Assembly (NCBI RefSeq): GCF_002204745.1
Contig: NZ_NIRR01000011.1
Location: 41,437-105,436 of the forward strand
Source: Hymenobacter amundsenii
GTDB lineage: Bacteria; Bacteroidota; Bacteroidia; Cytophagales; Hymenobacteraceae
Length of the DNA stretch: 64,000 bases
Direction: 5' to 3'
Both the position numbers and the translations under genes were made by a program. Below are positions 33,170 through 41,287 of this stretch, one piece after another. A model generated the notes under the pieces. That model searched no databases. It was not told where the DNA came from and saw only the letters and a program-made list of their open reading frames with translations. The first letter of the stretch is position 1. Each line of letters begins with the position of its first letter.

Positions 33170-33685
33170 ATGCGCGGTTACTCTTTCCTCCTGATTTCCC
33201 GGGCGCTGCTGCTGAGCACGGGCTTAGCCACCGCCGTCGGGTGTGCGCGCGGCCCGGTGGGCTTCTGGTCGCGCAACCGCTTCGACCGGAGCGGCGACCA
33301 CCGCCACGGCCCCTGGCGCGGCTACCTCGATGCCCGGCAAAAACAGCAGTTGCTTAGCAAGGGCCGTTTCCGCCACGGCAGGGCGGTGGGGCGCTGGCAG
33401 TATTTCAGCCCCACCGGCGAACGGGAGCGGACCGAGCAATTTCACCGCCATCCGGCCGGGCTTATTACGCTCACTATCTACCATTCCAATGGGCGGGTGG
33501 CCCGGCGCGGACAAGCCCGCTACGAGTCGGATGCGGCTACTGACCGGTTCTTCTGGTTTGGAGAGTGGCGTTGCTACAATGCGGCAGGGAGGCCGCTACC
33601 GCCAGAGCATTACGTAAATGGTGTTAGGACTGATACCCAACTCGTGGCACCTACCCAGCTAAAAAGTAAGGATAAGCCAAGATGA
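33170..33685 (+). CDS. Small lipoprotein with MORN/YwqK-like repeats
   Basis: A 171-residue protein. A lipoprotein-type signal ends in AVGC near residue 25. The mature part has two or three G-x-x-x-G-x-W-x-x-Y/F-like units (GPWRGYL, GRAVGRWQYFSPTGER, SNGRVARRG), the pattern of MORN or YwqK-type repeats. Such proteins are abundant in Bacteroidetes and their functions are mostly unknown. Basic residues are frequent. It follows the GH3 gene closely. Confidence 0.68.
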   Translation: MRGYSFLLISRALLLSTGLATAVGCARGPVGFWSRNRFDRSGDHRHGPWRGYLDARQKQQLLSKGRFRHGRAVGRWQYFSPTGERERTEQFHRHPAGLITLTIYHSNGRVARRGQARYESDAATDRFFWFGEWRCYNAAGRPLPPEHYVNGVRTDTQLVAPTQLKSKDKPR

Positions 33686-33875
33686 GGAACATATAAGCTC
33701 AGTAGTACTATTCGCCGATGGGCTCTTAGGCAGCCTAAATCTGCCGGTAATTCACCTGTCGTACGTTAGGCAGATAGCCGACTGCCTAGTCCGCTATACT
33801 AAGTTAAGCTCCTGTAGATTTTTATGAGATAAATCCTTGCATTCTGCCCCGTTCCGATCATAAAAATTCCCACCC

Positions 33876-34064
33876 ATGCCTACGCTCACAACTTCAACCT
33901 CCCGTGTCGGTGGCCGTCGTCGTCGCCAAAGCAATTATAACAGGTTGGAAGCTAAAAAAAAGGCCGAAGTCCGTTCTAAATACGTTACGGCCGTCGTGAT
34001 GGGCCTTTTACTACTGGTGCTGTTAGCCAGTTTGGGCGTAATTGCCTTCAACTTGAGCAGCTGA
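33876..34064 (+). CDS. Small single-helix membrane protein
   Basis: A 62-residue protein. A basic N-terminus (GGRRRRQSNYNRLEAKKKAE) precedes one membrane helix (TAVVMGLLLLVLLASLGVIAF) near the C-terminus. The basic flank and AT-rich leader suggest a real gene, but no family is recognised. It converges on the AIM24-like gene. Confidence 0.6.
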   Translation: MPTLTTSTSRVGGRRRRQSNYNRLEAKKKAEVRSKYVTAVVMGLLLLVLLASLGVIAFNLSS

Positions 34065-34100
34065 TTACGGAACGCAATATGGGCTTCAGCCTTCGGCGGC

Positions 34101-34883
34101 TTACTCGTCGAGAATCCCGCCAACCAGGCCGCCGAGCATGCCGCCGCTTTCCTTGCGCGAGTTGCCGCCGCTGGGAGCCAAGGCCTGGATGAGTTTCTTG
34201 ACCGGCATCGACTGAAGCCACACCCGGCCCGTACCGCGCAAGGTGGCCAGCAGTAATCCTTCACCCCCAAAAATCATGGACTTGAGGCCCCCGGCGCGGG
34301 CAATGCTGAAGTCGATGCCCGGCTCGAAGGCTACTACGCATCCCGTATCTACGCGTAGCAGCTCGTTGTTCAGCCGCTTTTCGATAATGGTACCGCCGGC
34401 GTGCACGAAAGCCCGGCCGTCGCCGGTTATTTTTTGCAGAATGAAGCCTTCGCCCCCGAAAAAACCCGCGCCCATTTTCGAGTTGAGGTGGAGGCTAATT
34501 TTGGTGCCCCGGGCGGCGGCCAGAAACCCGTCCTTCTGCACAATAAGGCCCTGGGGCAGCTCGCGCAGATTAAGGGCGATGATGGTGCCGGGATAGGGGG
34601 CCGAAAAAGCCACATGCGCCTTGCCCACCCCGCCCCGGTGGGTGAAATGGGTCATGAACAACGACTCGCCCGTGAGCAGCCGCGAGCCGGCCGAGAATAG
34701 CTTGCCCATCAGGCCCTGGTTCACTTCCGACCCGTCGCCCATCTTGGTCTCGAAGGCAATATCCTCGGTCATATACACCATGGCCCCGGCCTCAGCAATT
34801 ACGGTTTCGTTGGGGTCGAGCTCTACTTCGAGCACCTGAATATCGTTACCAAGAATTTTGTAGTCGATTTCGTGGGACTGCAT
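34101..34883 (-). CDS. AIM24/TIGR00266-family protein
   Basis: A 260-residue protein with the features of TIGR00266: start [30 protein letters not shown] over residues 6-35, then [26 protein letters not shown] and [22 protein letters not shown] near the end. The fold is a trimeric beta-prism. Homologues are found in bacteria and in mitochondria (AIM24), where they affect membrane organisation; the bacterial role is unclear. The C-terminal tail is Gly-rich. It starts about 100 bases after the end of the acidic protein gene on the same strand. Confidence 0.88.
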   Translation of the reverse strand: MQSHEIDYKILGNDIQVLEVELDPNETVIAEAGAMVYMTEDIAFETKMGDGSEVNQGLMGKLFSAGSRLLTGESLFMTHFTHRGGVGKAHVAFSAPYPGTIIALNLRELPQGLIVQKDGFLAAARGTKISLHLNSKMGAGFFGGEGFILQKITGDGRAFVHAGGTIIEKRLNNELLRVDTGCVVAFEPGIDFSIARAGGLKSMIFGGEGLLLATLRGTGRVWLQSMPVKKLIQALAPSGGNSRKESGGMLGGLVGGILDE

Positions 34884-34984
34884 AGCGAGTGATTTTGGCG
34901 GCTTGGAGTGAAGGGTAAGTATAGCAAAAGCCAGCTATATGCTGGCAGGGGTATTGCGTTGAATGGGACGGAGAGTCGTCAGGG

Positions 34985-35350
34985 TTAGTCGTCCTCTTCG
35001 TCGGTTGCTTCGTCCTCGTCCACCTCTTTGCCTTTCGCATCGGCCTTAGGCTTCTTGTTTTTAGCCTCGGTGCTGCTGCGGCGCACAAAATCCTCCTCCG
35101 ACTCCTCTACCTCCTCAATGGGCAGGTCGTCCTCTTCGTCCTTCTCACCGAAAGCGCCGTCGCGGTTCACGAGCTTCTTGTCGCGCACGTGGCGGTTGAG
35201 AAACTTATTGATTTCCTCAATAGAGTAATTGGAAGTGATTTCGCCGAGCGGATTCACCTTGATTTCGAAGCCTTCCAGTTCCTTATGAACCCGGGCTTTC
35301 TTCTCGGGTTCTTCCTTATTGCTTTTCGGTTTAGTGGGTTTTTTAGCCAT
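34985..35350 (-). CDS. Hypothetical acidic-tailed protein
   Basis: A 121-residue protein. A Lys/Pro-rich start (about 1-20) is followed by a short ordered region, GFEIKVNPLGEITSNYSIEEINKFLNRHVRDKKLV spread over residues 25-60, then a strongly acidic low-complexity tail rich in Glu, Asp, Ser and Lys. The ordered part recurs in Bacteroidetes proteins next to gltX as far as I recall, but I can give no function. The ATG at 35350 is preferred; longer starts read through the gltX terminator. Confidence 0.68.
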   Translation of the reverse strand: MAKKPTKPKSNKEEPEKKARVHKELEGFEIKVNPLGEITSNYSIEEINKFLNRHVRDKKLVNRDGAFGEKDEEDDLPIEEVEESEEDFVRRSSTEAKNKKPKADAKGKEVDEDEATDEEDD

Positions 35351-35450
35351 GATGCGGGAGCAGGAAGTAAAATGAAGCGCGCTGACCCAAGGCCCACGCC
35401 TTATAGGTACGCAGCCCTCGCTACTAAAGATATCCTGCTTTCCGGTACGC

Positions 35451-35486
35451 AAAAAGCCCGCCCCACAAAGCGTCGGGCGGGCTTTT
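35451..35486 (-). terminator. Terminator of gltX
   Basis: AAAAGCCCGCC pairs with GGCGGGCTTTT; the T-run lies on the minus strand 23 bases after the gltX stop. Confidence 0.8.
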
Positions 35487-35508
35487 ACATGTTGGTAAAC
35501 CAGAACTG

Positions 35509-37053
35509 CTAAGCGGTGGGCAGCGCGGCTACGGCCGCCTGAATCCGCTCAGCTGTTTCCTGGGCTCCGAGAATATGCATGATGTGCATCAGGTCGGGGC
35601 CGGCAGCAGCCCCGGTTACGGCCACGCGCAGTGCCTGCAGCACTTGCCCGATTTTCAGGCCTTGGGCTTCCACCACCTGCGTTAGCAGCGCCTTAATAGC
35701 GTCGGGCGAAGCATCCGGAGCTGTGGATAGCTGAGTCGCGAATTCTGCTAGTGCGGCGGCTACGGAAGCGTTCCACTTCTTGCTGATCACCTGCTCATCG
35801 TAGCTGCTGGGGCGCTCGAAAAACAGTTGTGCCTCGCGGGCCAGATCGGCCGGGAACGTAGCGCGTTCCTTCACTAAGGCAACAATCTGCTCGGCTTTAT
35901 CGGCCGGCACGTCGCGGCCCTGGGCCGTGAGGTCCTCCAAGAGGTACTGGGCCAACTCGGCGTCGGGCTTGGCCCGCAGGTATTGCTCGTTGTACCAGCG
36001 CACTTTGTTCTGGTCGAAGCGGGCCGGCGACTTGCTCACGCGCTCAATCGAGAAGTTCTCAATCAGCTCATCCATCGTGAACAGCTCCTGGGTCGTGCCA
36101 GGGTTCCAGCCCAAAAAGGCCAGGAAGTTGATAAATGCCTCAGGCAGGTAGCCGGCCTCGCGGTAGCCACTGCTCACGGTCGGCTCGCCGGTCTGGGCGT
36201 CGGTGCCGTGGAATTCGAGCGGGAACACCGGGAAACCCAGCTTGTCGCCGTCGCGCTTGCTGAGTTTGCCGGTGCCATCGGGCTTGAGTAGCAGCGGTAA
36301 GTGGGCAAACTGAGGCATGGTATCTTCCCAACCCAGGTAACGGTAGAGCAGCACGTGCAGCGGCGCCGAGGGCAGCCACTCCTCGCCCCGGATAACGTGG
36401 GTAATTTCCATCAGATGGTCGTCCACGATGTTGGCCAAGTGGTAGGTCGGCATCCCATCGGACTTCATCAGCACTTTGTCGTCAATAGCCGACGAATGCA
36501 CGACCACCCAGCCCCGGATCAGATCCTGGAAGCGTACTTCCTCCTTACGGGGTACTTTCAGGCGGATAACGTAGGGCGTGCCGGCGGCCAGCAGCTGCTC
36601 GGTTTCCTCAGCCGGCAAAGTCAGCGAGTTGCGCATCTGGGCCCGCGTGATGCTGTTGTACTGGGGGTTGGGCACCTTGGCGGCCGTCAGGCGGGCGCGC
36701 ATGGCGTCTAGGTCCTCGGGCGTATCGAAGGCGTAGTAGGCGAACCCATCCTTAAGTAGCTGGTCGGCGTACTGGCGGTACATGGGCTTCCGCTCGCTCT
36801 GGCGGTAGGGGGCGTGGGGGCCGCCCTGCTCAATGCCTTCGTCAATCTCGATGCCGCACCAGCGCAACGAGTCCATAATATACTGCTCGGCGCCGGGCAC
36901 GAAGCGGTTCTGGTCGGTGTCTTCGATGCGCAGCAGCATCTTGCCGCCCAGCTTGCGGGCCAGCAGGTAATTATACAGCGCAGTGCGCACGCCGCCGATG
37001 TGCAGCGGTCCGGTAGGGCTGGGCGCAAAACGCACCCGTACTTCTCTTTCCAT
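35509..37053 (-). CDS. gltX: Glutamate-tRNA ligase
   Basis: Charges tRNA-Glu with glutamate. The 514 residues start MEREVRVRFAPSPTG and hold the HIGH-type motif HIGG at 18-21 and the KMSKS-type motif KLSKR near 264. The anticodon-binding C-terminal domain is complete, ending AERIQAAVAALPTA. A discriminating (Glu-only) or non-discriminating type cannot be told from these motifs. The ATG at 37053 matches the family start, while an upstream start adds unsupported residues. A strong terminator follows. Confidence 0.97.
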   Translation of the reverse strand: MEREVRVRFAPSPTGPLHIGGVRTALYNYLLARKLGGKMLLRIEDTDQNRFVPGAEQYIMDSLRWCGIEIDEGIEQGGPHAPYRQSERKPMYRQYADQLLKDGFAYYAFDTPEDLDAMRARLTAAKVPNPQYNSITRAQMRNSLTLPAEETEQLLAAGTPYVIRLKVPRKEEVRFQDLIRGWVVVHSSAIDDKVLMKSDGMPTYHLANIVDDHLMEITHVIRGEEWLPSAPLHVLLYRYLGWEDTMPQFAHLPLLLKPDGTGKLSKRDGDKLGFPVFPLEFHGTDAQTGEPTVSSGYREAGYLPEAFINFLAFLGWNPGTTQELFTMDELIENFSIERVSKSPARFDQNKVRWYNEQYLRAKPDAELAQYLLEDLTAQGRDVPADKAEQIVALVKERATFPADLAREAQLFFERPSSYDEQVISKKWNASVAAALAEFATQLSTAPDASPDAIKALLTQVVEAQGLKIGQVLQALRVAVTGAAAGPDLMHIMHILGAQETAERIQAAVAALPTA

Positions 37054-37193
37054 AAGGCAATTGATTTGCGGCACCGTTGGGGGTGAAAACCGCGCCGCAA
37101 AGGTACGAAAGGTGAAGGAGTGAGTCGGGGAGTGCGTGAATCATTGTCGTGCGGTAGCAAAACAGCAGTTCATGCATTTACCCAGCCGCTCGT

Positions 37194-37805
37194 TTACTCC
37201 ACTAGCAGCCCATATTTGCCCAGCAGGCCGGGCAGGCTCGTCAGGGCAAACTGCGCCTTCTTCAACTCGTTCTGGTCGGGGTCGAGCACGATGTTTTGGG
37301 CCGTGCGGAAGTCAGCGGCCAACAGGCAGGTCTGGCTGAACACGGCTCCCTGGAGTTGGCACTCGTCGAACACGGCGTTGGTGAGGTCGGCCCGGGTGAA
37401 ATCGGCTTCCTGCAGCGAGCAGCCCACAAAGCGAGTGTTGGGCATGGCCTTGCCCCAGAAGGAAGCATAATCGAGCTGGCACCGGTCGAAATGCACATCA
37501 AAGAGCATGTCGCGGCAGGCCGTGAACTGCAGGCCCAGCAGTTTGCAGCCATCAAAGGCTACGTTTTGCAGGCTGGTATTAGCCAGCGTGGCCCCGGCCA
37601 GGTTGCAGTTCTCAAACCGGCACTCACTGAACCGCCGTCCCGACAAATCTGCCTGCCCCAAATCGAACCCAATAAAGTGGACCTGCTCGAACTCGCGCTG
37701 GCCCACTAGTTCCGGCGGCAACACGCGGGTGAGGACGTTTTCGAGTGGGAAACGAGTGGGCTTGGCCAGTGCTTTGACCGGTTTGCGGGTGGTTGGTTTA
37801 CGCAT
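37194..37805 (-). CDS. Pentapeptide-repeat protein
   Basis: A 203-residue protein with A(D/N)LxX-type pentapeptide repeats from about residue 45 to 175: FDLGQADLSGRRFSECRFENCNLAGATLAN in order over residues 48-77, and later ADFTRADLTNAVFDECQL. The repeats form a right-handed beta-helix. The layout of two repeat blocks separated by a less regular stretch is like Qnr/McbG proteins that protect gyrase, and a Qnr-like role is possible but not shown. It overlaps by one base the stop/start junction with a small membrane protein encoded just upstream on the same strand. Confidence 0.86.
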   Translation of the reverse strand: MRKPTTRKPVKALAKPTRFPLENVLTRVLPPELVGQREFEQVHFIGFDLGQADLSGRRFSECRFENCNLAGATLANTSLQNVAFDGCKLLGLQFTACRDMLFDVHFDRCQLDYASFWGKAMPNTRFVGCSLQEADFTRADLTNAVFDECQLQGAVFSQTCLLAADFRTAQNIVLDPDQNELKKAQFALTSLPGLLGKYGLLVE

Positions 37806-37999
37806 TACTGGCGGTTTCTGAAGCCCAGCCAGAGCCCCAGGCCCAGCAGTACGGCCCCGCCCTTAATGGCCCAGGCCACGGTCGGCCCCCAATTGTAAAT
37901 CCAGTCCAGCAGCGGAAACCGGAAGTTGGCCGGCAGCAGGTAGGGGGCCAGCAGGGCAATCAGTCCCGCACAGAATAGAAAGATGCCTAGCTCGCGCAT
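37805..37999 (-). CDS. Small two-helix membrane protein
   Basis: A 64-residue protein with two hydrophobic stretches (LFCAGLIALLAPYLL and AWAIKGGAVLLGLGLWLGF). Its stop overlaps the start of the pentapeptide-repeat gene, which suggests translational coupling and a joint transcript. Similar short DUF-type proteins (with a DWIYNWG motif) occur in Bacteroidetes. Function unknown. Confidence 0.65.
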   Translation of the reverse strand: MRELGIFLFCAGLIALLAPYLLPANFRFPLLDWIYNWGPTVAWAIKGGAVLLGLGLWLGFRNRQ

Positions 38000-38079
38000 A
38001 AGAAGAGATATAGATTAAAATAGGAACTGGCGGAATAATGGGTTTGACGTGCTGTTAAACCCATAATCCTACCAGCTCA

Positions 38080-38472
38080 CTACTCACTGTCAACGGCCAC
38101 GCAGGAAATTTCTACCTGCACGTCTTTGGGCAGGCGGCTAACTTGCACGGTTTCGCGGGCGGGGGCGTAGTCGGCGTCGAAATAGCTGCCGTAAATGTCG
38201 TTAATGAGGCCGAAGTTGCCGAGGTCCTGCACGAAAATACCGCACTTCGCTACGTGGCGGAACGTAAGGCCAGCCGCCGCCAGCACGGCCTGCATATTGC
38301 GCATTACCTGATGGGTTTCGGCGGCTACGTCGCCGTCGCCCACGAGCTGGCCGGTGGCGGGGTCGAGGGCAATCTGGCCCGATACATACACGGTGTTGCC
38401 GGCCCGGATGGCTTGGCTGTATGGGCCGATGGGAGCAGGGGCGTCGGGCGAAAAAACGATGGTGTGGGCCAT
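38080..38472 (-). CDS. ridA: RidA family enamine/imine deaminase
   Basis: Hydrolyses reactive enamines and imines formed by PLP enzymes. The 130 residues begin with family features APIGPYSQAIRAGNTVYVSGQIALDP, continue with the active-site Arg in YAPARETVQVSRLPKDVQVEI near 105, and end VEISCVAVD. The trimer-forming motif is intact. It is divergent from the 3-hydroxyacyl-CoA dehydrogenase-like gene, with 67 bases between starts. Confidence 0.94.
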   Translation of the reverse strand: MAHTIVFSPDAPAPIGPYSQAIRAGNTVYVSGQIALDPATGQLVGDGDVAAETHQVMRNMQAVLAAAGLTFRHVAKCGIFVQDLGNFGLINDIYGSYFDADYAPARETVQVSRLPKDVQVEISCVAVDSE

Positions 38473-38509
38473 GCGGGAAATTGAAAGTGGGGTGGGTAAA
38501 CGAAAGAGC

Positions 38510-38517
38510 TATCTTTG
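38510..38517 (+). promoter_or_regulatory. Candidate -7 promoter element TATCTTTG
   Basis: Matches TAnnTTTG, 23 bases before the start at 38540. A TTG at 38481 is slightly too far for an ideal -33 box. Confidence 0.5.
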
Positions 38518-38539
38518 GGCTAAAGTAAGCTGAAAAACT

Positions 38540-39205
38540 ATGCATCTACTGATTGTGGGTGGCCAAACCATCGAAGCTGAGCTGCGCCGCAAGTTTGGCG
38601 AGGCCCACAGCTACGATTTCTGCCCCGCCGCCGCGACCGACCTCACTGCCCGCCTCGCCGCCGCCGATGTGGCCTTCGACCTGCGCGACTGGCCCGAGCT
38701 ACACTACGAGCAGCCCCGGCAGCCCCTGTTCTACGACACCACCGCCCGCAGCCTGGCCCAGATTTTTGAGGGTGAAAAGCCGCCTTTTGGCCCCGTGTTC
38801 GGCTTTTGTGGCCTGCCCACCCTCCTCGACCGGCCTCTGTTGGAAGTATCGCTCCATGACCCCGCCACGGCCGACGAGCTGGCCGCCGTCTGCGCCAAGC
38901 TGGGCACCGACTACCGCCTAATAGCCGACCGCGTGGGCCTCGTGACGCCCCGGGTGCTGTGCATGATTATCAACGAAGCCTGCTATACCCTCCAAGAAGG
39001 CACTGCTTCTGTTGCCGACATCGACCAAGGTATGAAGCTGGGTACCAACTACCCGCATGGCCCCTTCGAGTGGGCCAATCACATCGGCGTAGCCCGGGTC
39101 TACGAAACGCTGGAATGCCTTTACCAGGACACCCACGAGGAGCGTTATAAGGTCTGCCCACTACTTAAATCCATGTATCTGCGCGGCGAGTCATTCGCGC
39201 TGTAG
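38540..39205 (+). CDS. 3-hydroxyacyl-CoA dehydrogenase C-terminal-domain protein
   Basis: A 221-residue protein. The C-terminal half (about 115-215) matches the 3HCDH C-terminal helical domain: VGLVTPRVLCMIINEACYTLQEGTASVADIDQGMKLG in order over residues 132-168, then NYPHGPFEWA. The N-terminal half is short and lacks the GxGxxG NAD-binding loop of full dehydrogenases. It begins IVGGQTIEAEL and seems to be a degenerate Rossmann-like domain. It is therefore unlikely to be a working dehydrogenase alone. Bacteroidetes carry this short form; its role is unclear. Confidence 0.82.
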   Translation: MHLLIVGGQTIEAELRRKFGEAHSYDFCPAAATDLTARLAAADVAFDLRDWPELHYEQPRQPLFYDTTARSLAQIFEGEKPPFGPVFGFCGLPTLLDRPLLEVSLHDPATADELAAVCAKLGTDYRLIADRVGLVTPRVLCMIINEACYTLQEGTASVADIDQGMKLGTNYPHGPFEWANHIGVARVYETLECLYQDTHEERYKVCPLLKSMYLRGESFAL

Positions 39206-39223
39206 CGCAACGACTGAGCTTCG

Positions 39224-39286
39224 CCTCAAACATAAACTGCCGCCCCGGAAGTTTTCGGGGCGGCAGTTTATGTTTGAGGTTTTTTT
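39224..39286. terminator. Strong bidirectional terminator
   Basis: Perfect 24-bp arms (39224-39247 and 39256-39279; core AACTGCCGCCCCG) and then seven T. It separates convergent genes. Confidence 0.92.
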
Positions 39287-39296
39287 CAGCAAAAAA

Positions 39297-39324
39297 GCCA
39301 ATAGCTATAAGCTGATGGCTAGTA
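39297..39324. repeat. AGCTAACAGC repeat family, diverged copy
   Basis: AGCCAATAGCTATAAGCTGA followed by TGGCTAGTAG, similar to the copies at 13.7 and 14.8 kb. Confidence 0.45.
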
Positions 39325-39337
39325 GTTCCAAAAGAAT

Positions 39338-41176
39338 CTACTCTACCGTCACCGATTTGGCCAAGTTGCGGGGCTGGTCGACGTCGCAGCCGCGCAGTAC
39401 GGCAATGTGGTAGGAAAGCAACTGCAGTGGCACTACCGATACCAACGGCATCAGTGCTTCGCTGGTAGCCGGTACCTCAATTGTGAACTCGGCCATATCT
39501 GGAATTACAGTGTCGCCTTCAGTTACAACCGCAATGATGCGGCCTTTGCGGGCCTTCACTTCCTGAATATTGCTAACCACCTTCTCGTACGAGCTATCCT
39601 TGGTCGCAATTACTACCACGGGCATGTTCTCGTCGATAAGAGCGATGGGGCCGTGCTTCATCTCGGCGGCCGGATATCCTTCGGCGTGGATGTAGCTGAT
39701 TTCCTTGAGCTTGAGCGCACCTTCCAGCGCTACTGGGAAGTTGTAGCCGCGGCCCAAATAAAGGAAGTTGGTCGAGTCCTTGAAGATCTCGGCTATCTGC
39801 ATGATTTCCGTGTTCAGCTCCAAGGCTTTCTCCACCTTGGCCGGAATAGTTTCCAGCTCTACCATCAGCTCGCGCAAACGGGTATCGGTGAGGGCGCCGC
39901 GCTTGTGGCCCACAATCATGGCTAGCAGCGTGAGCACCGTAACCTGGGCCGTGAAAGCTTTGGTTGAAGCCACACCAATTTCGGGCCCAGCGTGAGTGTA
40001 AGCACCGGCATCGGTGGCGCGGGCAATGCTGGAGCCCACCACGTTGCAAATACCAAAAATGGTAGCGCCACGGCTCTTGGCTAGTTCCAGGGCAGCCAGC
40101 GTGTCGGCCGTTTCGCCGCTTTGCGAAATGGCAATCACAATGTCTCGCTCCGTAATAACGGGGTTGCGGTAGCGGAATTCCGAGGCGTACTCCACTTCCA
40201 CCGGAATGCGGGCTAAGTCCTCCAGCAGGTACTCGGCCACCAAACCAGCATGCCAGGAAGTGCCACAGGCCACGATCAGGATGCGGTCAGCATTCACGAA
40301 TTTGCGCTCGTAGGCTCGCACGCCACCCATGTTCAGGTGGCCGGCTTCCAGCTCCAAACGGCCCCGCATGGAGTCGAGGATGGAACGAGGCTGCTCAAAA
40401 ATTTCCTTCAGCATGAAGTGCTCGTATCCGCCTTTCTCAATGCGGTCGAGCTCCAATTCCAACTTCTGGATATATGGTGTCTGCTTCACGTCCTCGCGGC
40501 TGCGCAGGTCCATTTCGCCGTCTCTGATGACGACAAGTTCGTAGTCGTTCACATACACCACATCGCTCGTGTACTCGATGATGGGCGTAGCGTCGGAGGC
40601 CAAGAAGAACTCATTTTCACCAATGCCTACCACCAGCGGTGAACCTTTGCGGGCTGCAATCAACTGGTTGGGGTTGTCTTTGCTCAGCACCACAATGGCG
40701 TAAGCACCTACCACCTCATGCAGAGCCAAGCGCACAGCCTGCTCCAAGGAACATTTGTTTTGCTTTTGAATCTCCTCAATCAGGTTCACGAACACCTCCG
40801 TGTCGGTGTCGGAGTGAAACACATGCCCCTGCTGCTGCAAATGCAGCTTGAGGGCAGCGTAGTTCTCAATGATGCCGTTATGGATGATAGCAATGCGCTC
40901 CGACGTAGAATAATGCGGGTGGGCGTTGGCATCATTTGGCTCACCATGAGTAGCCCAACGGGTATGGCCCATACCAATATTGGCGTGGGTATTTTTGCCA
41001 GCAATAAAAGCCTCCAGTTCGGCTACTTTGCCCTTTTTCTTATATACACTAAGCTCGTCACCGTCGAGCAGCGCTACGCCCGCCGAATCGTAACCCCGAT
41101 ATTCGAGCCGATGTAAACCTTTGAGAATGATAGGGCAAGCCTCACGGTGCCCGATGTAAGCAACAATTCCGCACAT
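39338..41176 (-). CDS. glmS: Glutamine-fructose-6-phosphate aminotransferase (isomerizing)
   Basis: Makes glucosamine 6-phosphate, the entry to peptidoglycan and LPS sugars. The 612 residues have the N-terminal nucleophile Cys2 (MCGIVAYIGH), the glutaminase motifs GHTRWATHGEPN near 73 and HNGIIENY near 97, and two SIS sugar-isomerase domains (about 290-425 and 460-600), ending in the conserved PRNLAKSVTVE. The 5' leader is short (about 110 bases to the next gene) and no glmS ribozyme is recognised. It lies downstream of the DUF4270/GT5 operon on the same strand. Confidence 0.97.
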   Translation of the reverse strand: MCGIVAYIGHREACPIILKGLHRLEYRGYDSAGVALLDGDELSVYKKKGKVAELEAFIAGKNTHANIGMGHTRWATHGEPNDANAHPHYSTSERIAIIHNGIIENYAALKLHLQQQGHVFHSDTDTEVFVNLIEEIQKQNKCSLEQAVRLALHEVVGAYAIVVLSKDNPNQLIAARKGSPLVVGIGENEFFLASDATPIIEYTSDVVYVNDYELVVIRDGEMDLRSREDVKQTPYIQKLELELDRIEKGGYEHFMLKEIFEQPRSILDSMRGRLELEAGHLNMGGVRAYERKFVNADRILIVACGTSWHAGLVAEYLLEDLARIPVEVEYASEFRYRNPVITERDIVIAISQSGETADTLAALELAKSRGATIFGICNVVGSSIARATDAGAYTHAGPEIGVASTKAFTAQVTVLTLLAMIVGHKRGALTDTRLRELMVELETIPAKVEKALELNTEIMQIAEIFKDSTNFLYLGRGYNFPVALEGALKLKEISYIHAEGYPAAEMKHGPIALIDENMPVVVIATKDSSYEKVVSNIQEVKARKGRIIAVVTEGDTVIPDMAEFTIEVPATSEALMPLVSVVPLQLLSYHIAVLRGCDVDQPRNLAKSVTVE

Positions 41177-41220
41177 AGCAGTTGAAGTGATTCAGAGAAT
41201 TTCCTGAGAAAAAGAAGGCA

Positions 41221-41255
41221 AAAATAGGGCGGCAGCGGCAAAAGCCGTGCCGCCC
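41221..41255 (-). terminator. Terminator of the DUF4270 gene
   Basis: GGGCGGCA and TGCCGCCC with an inner CGGC-AAAA-GCCG stem; minus-strand T-run follows. Confidence 0.75.
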
Positions 41256-41287
41256 TGTCCGGCAAACCAGAGCAGGTACCCTAGGGT

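Noticed and set aside
39338..41287. glmS ribozyme upstream of glmS
   Set aside because: The leader is too short and no conserved core is visible.
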